Shown here: piece by piece, positions 1 to 5,298 of the stretch | Layout of the letters: every line of letters begins with the position of its first letter | Position numbering within the stretch: position 1 is the first letter of the stretch | From: an uncultured Clostridia bacterium | GTDB lineage: Bacteria > Bacillota > Clostridia > Oscillospirales > CAG-272 | Direction of reading: 5' to 3' | Assembly (NCBI GenBank): GCA_946055715.1 | Contig: CAMGGT010000034.1 | Span: 1 to 7,752, forward strand | Length of the DNA stretch: 7,752 nucleotides | The notes under the pieces: generated by a model | Seen by the model: only the letters and a program-made list of their open reading frames with translations | Databases searched by the model: none | What the model was told of the DNA's origin: nothing | Program-made: the position numbers and the translations under genes

Positions 1-573
1 AGCCAGAAGAGTTTTCTTGCAGGCATTGAGGACACGCACGAACAGATCGCCTATGTGGAGCGGGTGCAGTCCTACATTCTCCGCGCTGAAGCGGGGGAAG
101 AGGCCGCCACATTGCAGGCAGAACTGGATGCCGACACCGTTCTCAGCCGCTATCAACTCAAGGCAGAGAACCTCTCTGCTGTGGGCGACTGCCATCTCTT
201 CCGCACGGAAAAGACCGCGGACGGGCAGACAACACAGGTCGACCTGGGCGAAATTGCGGCGGTGCCGCTCTCCGCTTTGACGGCAGGCGAGGGAGAGACG
301 AGCTATACCTATGAGCTGTACATCTCCGGCGAGGGCTTCAACGCCGGCAACGCCAACTTCCGCGACCGCGTGGATATTGGCGCACGCCTGACCCTGCGCG
401 CGGCTGCCTGCCTTTTGCCCATCCTGTTTCTGGCGGTGGCGCTGTGGGTACAGCGACACAAATTCACCATCGATGAAGCAAAATATGAGCAGATCCTCGC
501 CGAGCTGGAAGCGCGCCACGCCGCGCAGACAGAAGCATTGCCCGAAGAGGGATGTGTTGAGCCAAAACCGTAA
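1..573 (+). CDS. C-terminal part of a membrane transporter, probably MFS/GPH-type sugar:cation symporter (5'-truncated)
   Basis: The reading frame is open from the first base to a TAA at 571-573, so about 190 C-terminal residues are visible and the start lies before the window. The first ~125 visible residues are hydrophilic, without a membrane helix (rich in Glu, Ala, Thr). They are followed by one clear transmembrane segment (RLTLRAAACLLPILFLAVAL, about residues 130-150) and a cytoplasmic tail, FTIDEAKYEQILAELEARHA. A final helix followed by a 'Y.L.E.KY.EI.AELE.R'-type tail is characteristic of GPH (MFS_2) symporters as I know the family, which is the main reason for the call. The long soluble stretch before the last helix would be an unusually large loop between the last two helices. 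The GTG at 55 is only an internal codon. The family is moderately supported; the substrate cannot be told. No clear terminator follows. Confidence 0.6.
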   Translation, partial: SQKSFLAGIEDTHEQIAYVERVQSYILRAEAGEEAATLQAELDADTVLSRYQLKAENLSAVGDCHLFRTEKTADGQTTQVDLGEIAAVPLSALTAGEGETSYTYELYISGEGFNAGNANFRDRVDIGARLTLRAAACLLPILFLAVALWVQRHKFTIDEAKYEQILAELEARHAAQTEALPEEGCVEPKP

Positions 574-708
574 AGATATGAGACCGGCAAACCAACGCGT
601 CTCTGTCAAGAAAACTGTCAAAAACGCAATAATTGTGTAAAGATGATGAAATGGGGGGCTGCCGCATTTGGCATGTGCGGAAAGCAGGCGACATATTTTG
701 GCTTTTGC

Positions 709-731
709 TGTAGGGGACGACACCCCCTACA
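709..731. repeat. Perfect 8-bp inverted repeat (hairpin)
   Basis: TGTAGGGG at 709-716 is complementary to CCCCTACA at 724-731, with a 7-nt loop. No T-run follows, so it is not a good terminator. It resembles the core of the short dispersed 'GTAGGGG' palindromic elements common in intergenic regions of GC-rich Clostridia, but with only one copy here this is a recollection, not a demonstration. Confidence 0.5.
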
Positions 732-790
732 AATGTTGGAATCTCCGAAGCCGGCCAAGATGGGTACTTCTGCTTTGATGTCAGCTGCTG

Positions 791-826
791 TATACCTCAT
801 AAGAAATGTATACCTCATAAGAAACA
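791..826. repeat. Two-copy 18-bp tandem repeat
   Basis: The unit TATACCTCATAAGAAATG at 791-808 is followed directly by TATACCTCATAAGAAACA at 809-826, identical at 16 of 18 positions. It lies about 75 bp upstream of the B12-unit promoter. It could be a slippage duplication or a pair of protein-binding sites; nothing distinguishes the two here. Confidence 0.8.
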
Positions 827-899
827 GAAAGATTTCGGTTTTTTCAATTGAATCACGGGGGCGAGGGGCTGCCTTAATGCGTCAGCTCCTTGCCGCCAC

Positions 900-928
900 T
901 TGACATTTGTTGCCCGCCTTGCTATAAT
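900..928 (+). promoter_or_regulatory. Consensus sigma-A promoter of the B12-controlled unit
   Basis: The -35 box TTGACA (900-905) and the -10 box TATAAT (923-928) are both exact consensus with a 17-nt spacer. Transcription should start near 935, a few bases before the riboswitch. Such a strong constitutive promoter fits control after initiation, by the riboswitch. Confidence 0.9.
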
Positions 929-939
929 GAAGGCACAAT

Positions 940-1300
940 TGAAACAAACGCGACTCGGGGACCTCTTTGCCCCGCGGCAAAGAGGTCCCAATCGGGCGGC
1001 GACACGCGAGGCCGCCGTTCGGGGGGAAGGAAACACGGTGCAAATCCGTGACAACAGCCATTACCGTGATGGAGAGTCGGGCAGGGCAGAGACGGGCGGC
1101 GCAAGCACACCGCCGCGCAGAGTTGCCCCTTGCCTTGTTCTCCTCAGCCGGAATGCTGGCCGTGTCGCGCCGATAAAGGCCTCTTGGGCAAGTGGAGAGG
1201 CGGGCGATGGGGTGTGTCTGTTCTGCCGCGGCCGGTTTGGGCTGTGGCGGCGGCCACATCTTTTCTCCTGCGCTCCGTGGAGGGCGCTTTTATTTTTGTC
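940..1300 (+). promoter_or_regulatory. Cobalamin (B12) riboswitch with expression platform
   Basis: The leader contains recognisable cobalamin-riboswitch core elements. GGGGGGAAGGAAACA (1021-1035) runs into a hairpin whose strands are CACGG (1034-1038) and CCGTG (1046-1050), inside the conserved GGTGCAAATCCGTGAC. This is followed by CAGCCATTACCGTGAT (1055-1070) in place of the usual CCGCcACTGTgA segment. AGCCGGAATGCTGGCC at 1146-1161 matches the B12-box pattern (AGCCaGgAgaCCuGCC type). The 5' arm holds a perfect 14-bp stem (958-971 with 976-989, loop CCGC), and GGCGGC/GCCGCC form another stem just before the core. The expression platform runs from about 1165 to the terminator at 1270-1297. 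Bound cobalamin would be expected to favour termination and lower expression of the two downstream genes. The exact subclass and the 5' boundary are uncertain. Confidence 0.85.
1270..1297 (+). terminator. Intrinsic terminator of the B12 riboswitch
   Basis: GCGCTCC (1270-1276) folds back on GGAGGGCGC (1279-1287), giving a GC-rich stem with a small bulge, followed by TTTTATTTTT (1288-1297). It lies after the B12 box and before the ribosome binding site of the lipoprotein gene, the place expected for a riboswitch-controlled attenuator. A smaller hairpin just upstream (GTGGC 1244-1248 with GCCAC 1253-1257) may belong to the alternative fold. Confidence 0.75.
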
Positions 1301-1330
1301 TCTTTTGCAAATGAAAAAGGAGATAGAAAC

Positions 1331-1765
1331 ATGAAACAAACAACCACGCGTATCCTGACGCTGCTGACGATTTGCGCTGTCTGCTGCGCCGCATTGCTTT
1401 CCTGCACATACGGCGACCCTGTAAAAAAGCCGTGGGATGATGCCACCTACACGCAGGACACTGCCCTCGGAGAGGGAGAGATCACCTTTTATTTCACCGT
1501 CAATGTGGAAGAGCATCATGTGACCTTTACCGTCTCGACAAACGAGACCAACCTCCGCCGCGCGCTGCAAGCACTGTCGTTGATTGCCGGAGATGAGAGC
1601 GAATACGGCCTGTATGTCAAGACCGTCAACGGCATCACCGCCGACTATGACACAGACGGCGCATGGTGGGCGCTCTATGAAGGGGACGAAATGTCCATGG
1701 TGGGTGTCGACGGCATCACCGTCAGCCCTGACGGTCGGTACAGCTTCACCTACACCAAGGGCTGA
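1331..1765 (+). CDS. DUF4430 (transcobalamin C-terminal-like) lipoprotein, candidate surface B12-binding protein
   Basis: This 144-residue protein probably captures cobalamin outside the membrane and hands it to the S component encoded next. The ATG at 1331 is preceded by a good AAAGGAGA and starts a classic lipoprotein signal: basic Arg7, hydrophobic core, and lipobox LLSC with Cys25 as the lipidated residue. An in-frame extension to 1130 lies inside the riboswitch and is rejected. After a short linker the domain covers residues ~48-143. Its C-terminal motif GAWWALYEGDEMSMVGVDGI (110-129), followed by VSPDGRYSFTY, matches the DUF4430 pattern of W-x-x-Y-x-G, then G-V-D, then a closing Y-x-F-x-Y strand. 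DUF4430 resembles the C-terminal domain of transcobalamin and intrinsic factor. The B12 riboswitch and the neighbouring S component support the role. Cobalamin binding itself is inferred; other DUF4430 proteins may bind other ligands. Confidence 0.85.
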   Translation: MKQTTTRILTLLTICAVCCAALLSCTYGDPVKKPWDDATYTQDTALGEGEITFYFTVNVEEHHVTFTVSTNETNLRRALQALSLIAGDESEYGLYVKTVNGITADYDTDGAWWALYEGDEMSMVGVDGITVSPDGRYSFTYTKG

Positions 1766-1773
1766 GCCGCCGT

Positions 1774-2331
1774 ATGCACCGTCCAAAAGAGCCCGGATCG
1801 CCGCGGCGAAGGCGTATTTCTGTGTATGAGATGACCGTCTTTGCCCTTTGTGCCGCCCTCATTTTCATGTGCGATTTTGCGCTGGATATGGCCATGAATG
1901 TGGAACTGGTCAGCACGCTGATGATGACCTTCACCGTCGTATACAGAAAGCGGGCGCTGATTCCCATCTATCTGTACATTTTCCTGTATTTGTGCGTGTA
2001 TGGGTTTTCGGTTTACAACGCTGTCTATCTGTACATCTGGCTTGTGTTGTGGGGGGCGACCATGCTGCTGCCCCGGCGCATGCCGACAGGGGTGGCTTGC
2101 GTGGTCTACCCGCTGGTGTGCGGGCTGTTTGGTCTTTCTTTCGGTGCGCTGTACGCCCCCGGGTGGGCGCTGGCGGCGGGGTTGAGCTTCCGGAACATGG
2201 TGCGGTGGTGGCAAATGGGCATCCCCGCCGACATCATCCATGCGGTGGGCAATGTTGCCTTCGGCATGCTGATCCTGCCGCTTTCCCGCCTGCTGCTCCG
2301 TCTGGACAAGCGGTTGCATAAAGCCAATTGA
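1774..2331 (+). CDS. ECF transporter S component, probably for cobalamin (CbrT-like role)
   Basis: This 185-residue integral membrane protein is probably the substrate-binding S component of an energy-coupling-factor importer. A basic N-terminus (RRRR near residues 11-14) precedes about six hydrophobic segments, at roughly 20-41, 43-58, 60-79, 80-99, 105-135 and 150-176. The segment MGIPADIIHAVGNVAFGMLILPL near the C-terminus is typical of S components of this type. The gene begins 8 nt after the lipoprotein stop, so the two are surely co-transcribed and perhaps translationally coupled; its own ribosome binding site is weak. ATG 1831 is a possible later start but would remove the basic leader. 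No EcfA, EcfA' or EcfT gene is visible, so it would share an energising module encoded elsewhere (group II arrangement). Cobalamin as substrate is inferred from the riboswitch and the partner lipoprotein, not from residues I can point to. Confidence 0.8.
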   Translation: MHRPKEPGSPRRRRISVYEMTVFALCAALIFMCDFALDMAMNVELVSTLMMTFTVVYRKRALIPIYLYIFLYLCVYGFSVYNAVYLYIWLVLWGATMLLPRRMPTGVACVVYPLVCGLFGLSFGALYAPGWALAAGLSFRNMVRWWQMGIPADIIHAVGNVAFGMLILPLSRLLLRLDKRLHKAN

Positions 2332-2462
2332 CGGGCGCCGCCCGTAAAACACCGGCTCATTGTTCTGCCATTGCCCTTGCAAGCTTGGCGGATCATCAGA
2401 CAAATCTGCGCAAAATGGCCCAAACCCCTCCCGAAAGATCTGCTTTTCGGCAGGATCGTCTG

Positions 2463-2497
2463 CGCCCCGTCGTACTCGCGGCGACAGGGGCGTTTTT
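2463..2497 (+). terminator. Strong intrinsic terminator
   Basis: CGCCCC-GTCG (2463-2472) pairs with CGAC-a-GGGGCG (2482-2492), a ten-bp GC-rich stem with one bulged A, followed by TTTTT (2493-2497) and more T-rich sequence. It lies about 130 nt after the S-component stop and is the best candidate for the end of the B12-controlled transcript. The reverse strand lacks a T-run. Confidence 0.8.
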
Positions 2498-2671
2498 CTG
2501 TTCTTTCGTGGCTTCAGCCGTTCCTTGACGGCGCCGCATCGCTCGCTTTTTGGCATTGTACGCTTTTTTGGTTTCTCCGCGACTGTTTCCATGGCGGGAA
2601 AATGGCCGAAGCGTGTGACTCTTCTGACCTGAGCTGCCGCCCGGAAACGATACAACGGCAAAAAGTACATC

Positions 2672-2700
2672 TTTACAACTCGGTCAAAGTATTGTATAAT
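2672..2700 (+). promoter_or_regulatory. Sigma-A promoter for the phosphoesterase gene
   Basis: TTTACA (2672-2677) is one base from the -35 consensus and TATAAT (2695-2700) is an exact -10 box, with a 17-nt spacer. The start codon is 41 nt after the -10 box, so the leader is short and holds no riboswitch. Confidence 0.85.
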
Positions 2701-2741
2701 GGTTTTGCTTTAGATAATATTAAATAAGGAAGTTATTTCGA

Positions 2742-4268
2742 ATGAAGAAATCGTCCTTTTCCATGTCTTCCGCCACCACCGTTCTTTCGGTGCCACTGGG
2801 GATCGTCATGGCCATCATGTTCTGGCGCGCCCTGCTTGCCTCCTCTCTGTTCGGGATGGCCGTGTGGGGCATCCTGTTTGTGGGACTGCTGGCCGTGGTC
2901 ATCATGGATTGCCTCACCCTTCGTCGCCCGCAGATGCCGCCCACACGCCGTGTGGCGTTGTCGGTCATACTCGGCCTTTTGCCCGCAGCCCTCTTCTTCG
3001 GCCTGTATCATTTTGTGGCCGGGGTGCTTCATGCCGGGTCTGTGCCGCGCTTTCTTTCGGCCGCCATCAGCGCCTGCACCTACACATTCGTCTGGTGCAT
3101 GGTGGCACTTGTGTGCCGCCTCAAAGAAATGAACCCTGCCGGGCGGCTGTTCAGCTGCGGTCTTGCACTTTTGCTTTCGCTTTTGCTTGTCGTGCCCTGC
3201 ATTTTGCGCCCTGCCGTTTTCTTTGCCGGATATACGGAAAAGAATGTCAGCCGCGCCCCCGCCGCAGGTGAGACTTGGAGCGAAGGGCAGGCCTTCACCC
3301 TCTCCGACACCGTCATTCTGCAAAAAGACCCCAAAAGAGACCTGGTCATTCTCAACTTGGCAGACATCCAGCTGACAGACATGGACCTCAACCCCCTCAC
3401 CCCTCTTTACCGTGAGACATTTGCCACCATTGAGGCCCTCATCCGCCTCACCCAGCCGGATCTGATCACCATCACGGGCGATACCGGTTGCGGCTATGCC
3501 CGTTCTACGGAGGCAATCGTGGCGTTTGTAGACCATTTCGGTATTCCGTGGGCGCCTGTTTTCGGCAACCATGACCATGAGGTATACAGTTGTACACCCG
3601 AATACACTGCCAAACTCTATCGGGAGGCCGAAAACTGCCTGTTCCGCGACGGCCCGGCCGAGCTGGGCATCGGCAACTATGTCATCACCGTCATGGAGGG
3701 AGAGACGCCCGTGCAGGCCCTGATCATGATGGACTCGCACGACCATTTTACCTATGAAGAAAACGGTAAAACCGTGCGTGACTATGCCCAGATCACAGAA
3801 AGACAGACCGAGTGGTACCGTTGGGTGGTGGACGGCCTTGCCTCCCTGTCGGGCAGTGTCGTGCCCAGTACGGTGTTTGCTCACATCCCCGTCATTCAGT
3901 TTGAAGAGGCGTTTGAAGCCGCCTGGGACTATGACGCTTGCCCCAAACCCTCGCACTGTGAGGATGTCGAGACAGGATGCTATCTGGTGGAGGGCGCCTT
4001 CGGCGTGTTGAAAGAGGATGTCAACGCCCCAAAGCAGGACTTCGGCTTCTTTGACGCCATGGTGCAGGCAGGCAGTACCACGCGCTTTGTCTGCGGGCAT
4101 GACCATTCCAACTGTGCCACATTGCCATGGCAGGGCATCGACCTTTCCTACGGCATGCACACCGGCCCCGGGTGCTACGGCGCGCCGGAGCTCTATGGCG
4201 GGCTGGTCATCACCCTTTCGTCCGACGGACGCACCTCCGCCCGGTTGCAGACCGTTTCCCTCCGGTAA
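2742..4268 (+). CDS. Membrane-anchored metallophosphoesterase with extracytoplasmic catalytic domain
   Basis: This 508-residue protein starts at ATG 2742, 11 nt after AAGGA. The first ~165 residues hold five hydrophobic segments (about 12-32, 35-56, 71-97, 104-127, 135-163). Positive charges in the loops LRRPQMPPTRR and CRLKE, and the MKK start, put the N-terminus inside and the C-terminal domain outside the membrane. The domain from ~200 has the calcineurin-like phosphoesterase motifs in order: ADIQLTD (D208, I209, Q210), TGDT (D247), GNHDHE (N276, H277, D278), AHIP (H381) and GHDH (H453, H455), all metal ligands or active-site residues in the family. The first motif is D-x-Q where D-x-H is usual. 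The layout recalls Dcr2/PAP29-like bacterial phosphoesterases. The substrate is unknown; an exported phosphodiester, nucleotide or lipid-linked phosphate is possible. It has its own promoter and is followed after 77 nt by a small membrane protein gene. Confidence 0.88.
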   Translation: MKKSSFSMSSATTVLSVPLGIVMAIMFWRALLASSLFGMAVWGILFVGLLAVVIMDCLTLRRPQMPPTRRVALSVILGLLPAALFFGLYHFVAGVLHAGSVPRFLSAAISACTYTFVWCMVALVCRLKEMNPAGRLFSCGLALLLSLLLVVPCILRPAVFFAGYTEKNVSRAPAAGETWSEGQAFTLSDTVILQKDPKRDLVILNLADIQLTDMDLNPLTPLYRETFATIEALIRLTQPDLITITGDTGCGYARSTEAIVAFVDHFGIPWAPVFGNHDHEVYSCTPEYTAKLYREAENCLFRDGPAELGIGNYVITVMEGETPVQALIMMDSHDHFTYEENGKTVRDYAQITERQTEWYRWVVDGLASLSGSVVPSTVFAHIPVIQFEEAFEAAWDYDACPKPSHCEDVETGCYLVEGAFGVLKEDVNAPKQDFGFFDAMVQAGSTTRFVCGHDHSNCATLPWQGIDLSYGMHTGPGCYGAPELYGGLVITLSSDGRTSARLQTVSLR

Positions 4269-4281
4269 GGGCTGCAGATCT

Positions 4282-4301
4282 GCCGACCGTTGCAGGTCGG
4301 C
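4282..4301 (+). repeat. Intercistronic stem-loop
   Basis: GCCGACC (4282-4288) pairs perfectly with GGTCGGC (4295-4301) across a 6-nt loop, 14 nt after the phosphoesterase stop. No T-run follows, so a terminator is unlikely. It may set mRNA stability between two co-transcribed genes, as no promoter is evident in the 77-nt gap. Confidence 0.6.
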
Positions 4302-4345
4302 GGGTCCGCCGCATCCCATCATACATTACATATAAACGGTGACTT

Positions 4346-4810
4346 ATGTTCAAAAAACTGCTGTATGTTTTCGCCATCTCCCTTCTGCCCGTGGTGGAAC
4401 TGCGTGGCGCCATCCCTGCCGGCGCGGCCATGGGGCTGCCTTTCTGGGCCTGCTATCTGTGCGCGGTGGTGGGCAACCTGTTGCCTGTGCCGTTTATTCT
4501 GCTGTTTATCGAGAAGATCTTTGACTTTATGAAGCGGCACAATATCTTTCCCAAACTGGTCGGATGGCTGGAAGAGAAGGCGCAGAAGGGCGCCAGAAAG
4601 GTGGAAGGGTTTGCCCTCTTCGGCCTGTCGCTTTTCGTCATGATCCCCCTGCCGGGCACGGGTGCGTGGACGGGGGCGCTGGTGGCCGCCCTCTTTCACA
4701 TGGACCGCCGCCGCGCCTTTCTCTCCATTGTCGCAGGCGTGCTGATCGCAGGCGTGATCATGACGCTGGCCTCCTACGGCGTGGTCGGGTTTCTCTCTAT
4801 CTTTCTCTGA
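4346..4810 (+). CDS. Small multidrug-export family membrane protein (PF06695/COG2426 type)
   Basis: This 154-residue integral membrane protein carries the two hallmark segments of the Sm_multidrug_ex family: VELRGAIPAG near the N-terminus (residues 17-26) and MIPLPGTGAWTGALVA (99-114). Hydrophobic stretches lie at about 5-17, 25-55, 88-118 and 124-152, and a charged cytoplasmic stretch (MKRHNIFPKLVGWLEEKAQKGARK) separates the halves. The repeated re-entrant-like G/P-rich motifs recall the DedA/VTT-type fold; that is an inference. Despite the family name, drug export is not well established as its role. The ATG at 4346 has only a weak ribosome binding site (GGTGA). It may depend on transcription through the phosphoesterase gene. 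A terminator follows at 4814. Confidence 0.85.
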   Translation: MFKKLLYVFAISLLPVVELRGAIPAGAAMGLPFWACYLCAVVGNLLPVPFILLFIEKIFDFMKRHNIFPKLVGWLEEKAQKGARKVEGFALFGLSLFVMIPLPGTGAWTGALVAALFHMDRRRAFLSIVAGVLIAGVIMTLASYGVVGFLSIFL

Positions 4811-4813
4811 CGG

Positions 4814-4835
4814 CGCCGGCCGCCGGGCGATTTTT
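4814..4835 (+). terminator. Intrinsic terminator after the small membrane protein gene
   Basis: CGCCGG (4814-4819) folds on CC-g-GGCG (4823-4829), or alternatively CGGCG (4811-4815) on CGCCG (4821-4825). A TTTTT (4831-4835) and a further T-run at 4839-4845 follow. The T-run overlaps the left arm of the long inverted repeat at 4831-4864. Confidence 0.65.
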
Positions 4836-4864
4836 GCATTTTTTTGATGTAAAAAATGCAAAAA
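4831..4864. repeat. Perfect 14-bp inverted repeat just upstream of the first T-box promoter; candidate operator
   Basis: TTTTTGCATTTTTT (4831-4844) is the exact reverse complement of AAAAAATGCAAAAA (4851-4864), with a 6-bp centre. The right arm ends 4 bp before the -35 box at 4869. The inner pattern TTTTGCA-N18-TGCAAAA recurs with the same spacing at 7593-7624, upstream of the next T-box promoter. The left arm also serves as a possible terminator tail for the preceding gene, which is the main competing explanation. Confidence 0.6.
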
Positions 4865-4868
4865 GGCA

Positions 4869-4897
4869 TTGACAAACCCGTGGCGGCATGTTATGAT
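4869..4897 (+). promoter_or_regulatory. Sigma-A promoter of the first T-box unit
   Basis: TTGACA (4869-4874) is exact and TATGAT (4892-4897) is one base off the -10 consensus, with a 17-nt spacer. Transcription should start near 4904, just before the base of T-box stem I. Confidence 0.85.
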
Positions 4898-4916
4898 AAT
4901 GGCAGTTTTGATAATG

Positions 4917-5180
4917 GCTGTGACGAAGACGGCAGAAACAGCCGTGCCTGCAGAGAGCCGACGGGTGGTGCGAGTCGGCGGCGCGCGTTTTGTAGCCCAT
5001 CACTTCCGAGCCGGAGGTCCGAACCCCATACAGGGCAGTAGGGCGTCCCGTGAAGACTGCGTGAAGGTCAAAGGGTTGGCAGACCCTGAGGGGCGGCTTT
5101 ATGCCGCAATTTGAGTGGTACCGCGGATGTATTTACACCCGTCTCAAAGCAAAAGTTTGAGACGGGTTTTTCTGTTTTTT
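4917..5180 (+). promoter_or_regulatory. T-box leader, isoleucine (AUC) specifier, controlling the acyl-CoA synthetase fusion
   Basis: A complete tRNA-sensing leader is visible. The stem I base pairs GGCT (4917-4920) with AGCC (5009-5012), with GTGAC/CCGA in the kink-turn position. GAAG (4925-4928) pairs with CTTC (5003-5006). The AG-bulge AGAGAG lies at 4952-4957. The distal stem GCCGAC/GTCGGC (4957-4962, 4974-4979) carries the loop GGGTGGTGCGA. The triplet before the conserved A5002 that abuts the lower helix is ATC (4999-5001), so isoleucine. A GCGGC/GCCGC hairpin (5093-5107) is stem III. The T-box GAGTGGTACCGCGG lies at 5113-5126; its bulge UGGU (5116-5119) pairs with 3' ACCA, so discriminator A, as in tRNA-Ile. 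TTTGAG (5110-5115) can pair with CTCAAA (5143-5148), which excludes the terminator. Uncharged tRNA should therefore allow read-through. Confidence 0.93.
5138..5180 (+). terminator. Regulated intrinsic terminator of the first T-box
   Basis: CCCGTCTCAAA (5138-5148) pairs perfectly over 11 bp with TTTGAGACGGG (5156-5166), loop GCAAAAG, followed by TTTTTCTGTTTTTT. The 5' arm overlaps the strand used by the antiterminator, so the two folds are mutually exclusive. Confidence 0.95.
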
Positions 5181-5182
5181 TG

Positions 5183-5203
5183 GCACTTTTTCTTAAAAAG
5201 TGC
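5183..5203 (+). repeat. Second hairpin between T-box terminator and start codon
   Basis: GCACTTTTT (5183-5191) is complementary to AAAAAGTGC (5195-5203), loop CTT. It starts just after the T-run of the regulated terminator and has no T-run of its own. About 95 nt of unstructured C-rich leader separate it from the start codon. Its role is unknown; it could stabilise the mRNA after processing. Confidence 0.55.
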
Positions 5204-5298
5204 GGAAAAACCACCGGCATTTCTATCTGCACACCCTCTCCCCACCTTCGCACCCCACAACACCTCTGCCACCGGGCAGAGTCAGACAAGGAGATCGT

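Larger units (their letters stand above)
574..899. other. Non-coding gap with a short hairpin and a tandem repeat
   Basis: This 326-bp stretch separates the transporter from the B12-controlled unit. No frame in it has a ribosome binding site joined to a protein-like composition. It holds weak inverted repeats after the transporter stop (GAGAC at 580-584 with GTCTC at 599-603), the hairpin at 709-731 and the tandem repeat at 791-826, each listed separately. I see no convincing intrinsic terminator and no second promoter before the one at 900. Confidence 0.6.
2332..2741. other. Non-coding gap: end of the B12 unit and leader of the phosphoesterase gene
   Basis: No plausible gene lies in these 410 bp; the open frames here have shadow-like composition. 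ACGGGC (2331-2336) pairs with GCCCGT (2340-2345) directly at the S-component stop codon, but without a T-run. A nested weak hairpin (GATCTGC..GCAGGATC around 2438-2459) precedes the strong terminator at 2463-2497. The rest, up to the promoter at 2672, is T-rich with no recognisable structure. Confidence 0.6.

Noticed and set aside
643..903. 86-codon open frame in the gap before the B12 unit
   Set aside because: It has no ribosome binding site, crosses the hairpin and tandem repeat, overlaps the -35 box, and has no protein-like pattern.
1130..1330. Upstream in-frame extension of the DUF4430 lipoprotein
   Set aside because: It would run through the riboswitch B12 box and terminator and would bury the lipoprotein signal. 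ATG 1331 has a good ribosome binding site.
2371..2727. 118-codon open frame between the S component and the phosphoesterase
   Set aside because: It spans a strong terminator and the promoter at 2672-2700, lacks a ribosome binding site, and its composition looks random.
4282..4301. Stem-loop after the phosphoesterase gene as a terminator
   Set aside because: The stem is good but G/C-rich sequence, not a T-run, follows it.
2733..4322. Long open frame on the minus strand opposite the phosphoesterase gene
   Set aside because: It mirrors a gene whose metal-binding motifs and membrane segments are clear on the + strand. Its translation is low in hydrophobic structure and has no recognisable domain; GC-rich coding DNA often leaves such antisense frames open.
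4998..5000. CAU (His) as the T-box specifier
   Set aside because: It is one base out of register relative to the purine next to the lower helix. In addition, UGGU in the antiterminator calls for discriminator A, whereas tRNA-His has C there.
5200..5298. Upstream in-frame extension of the synthetase fusion
   Set aside because: The added residues are low-complexity (many P, T, S and H) and begin inside a hairpin just after the T-box terminator. ATG 5299 has AAGGAGA at the right distance.
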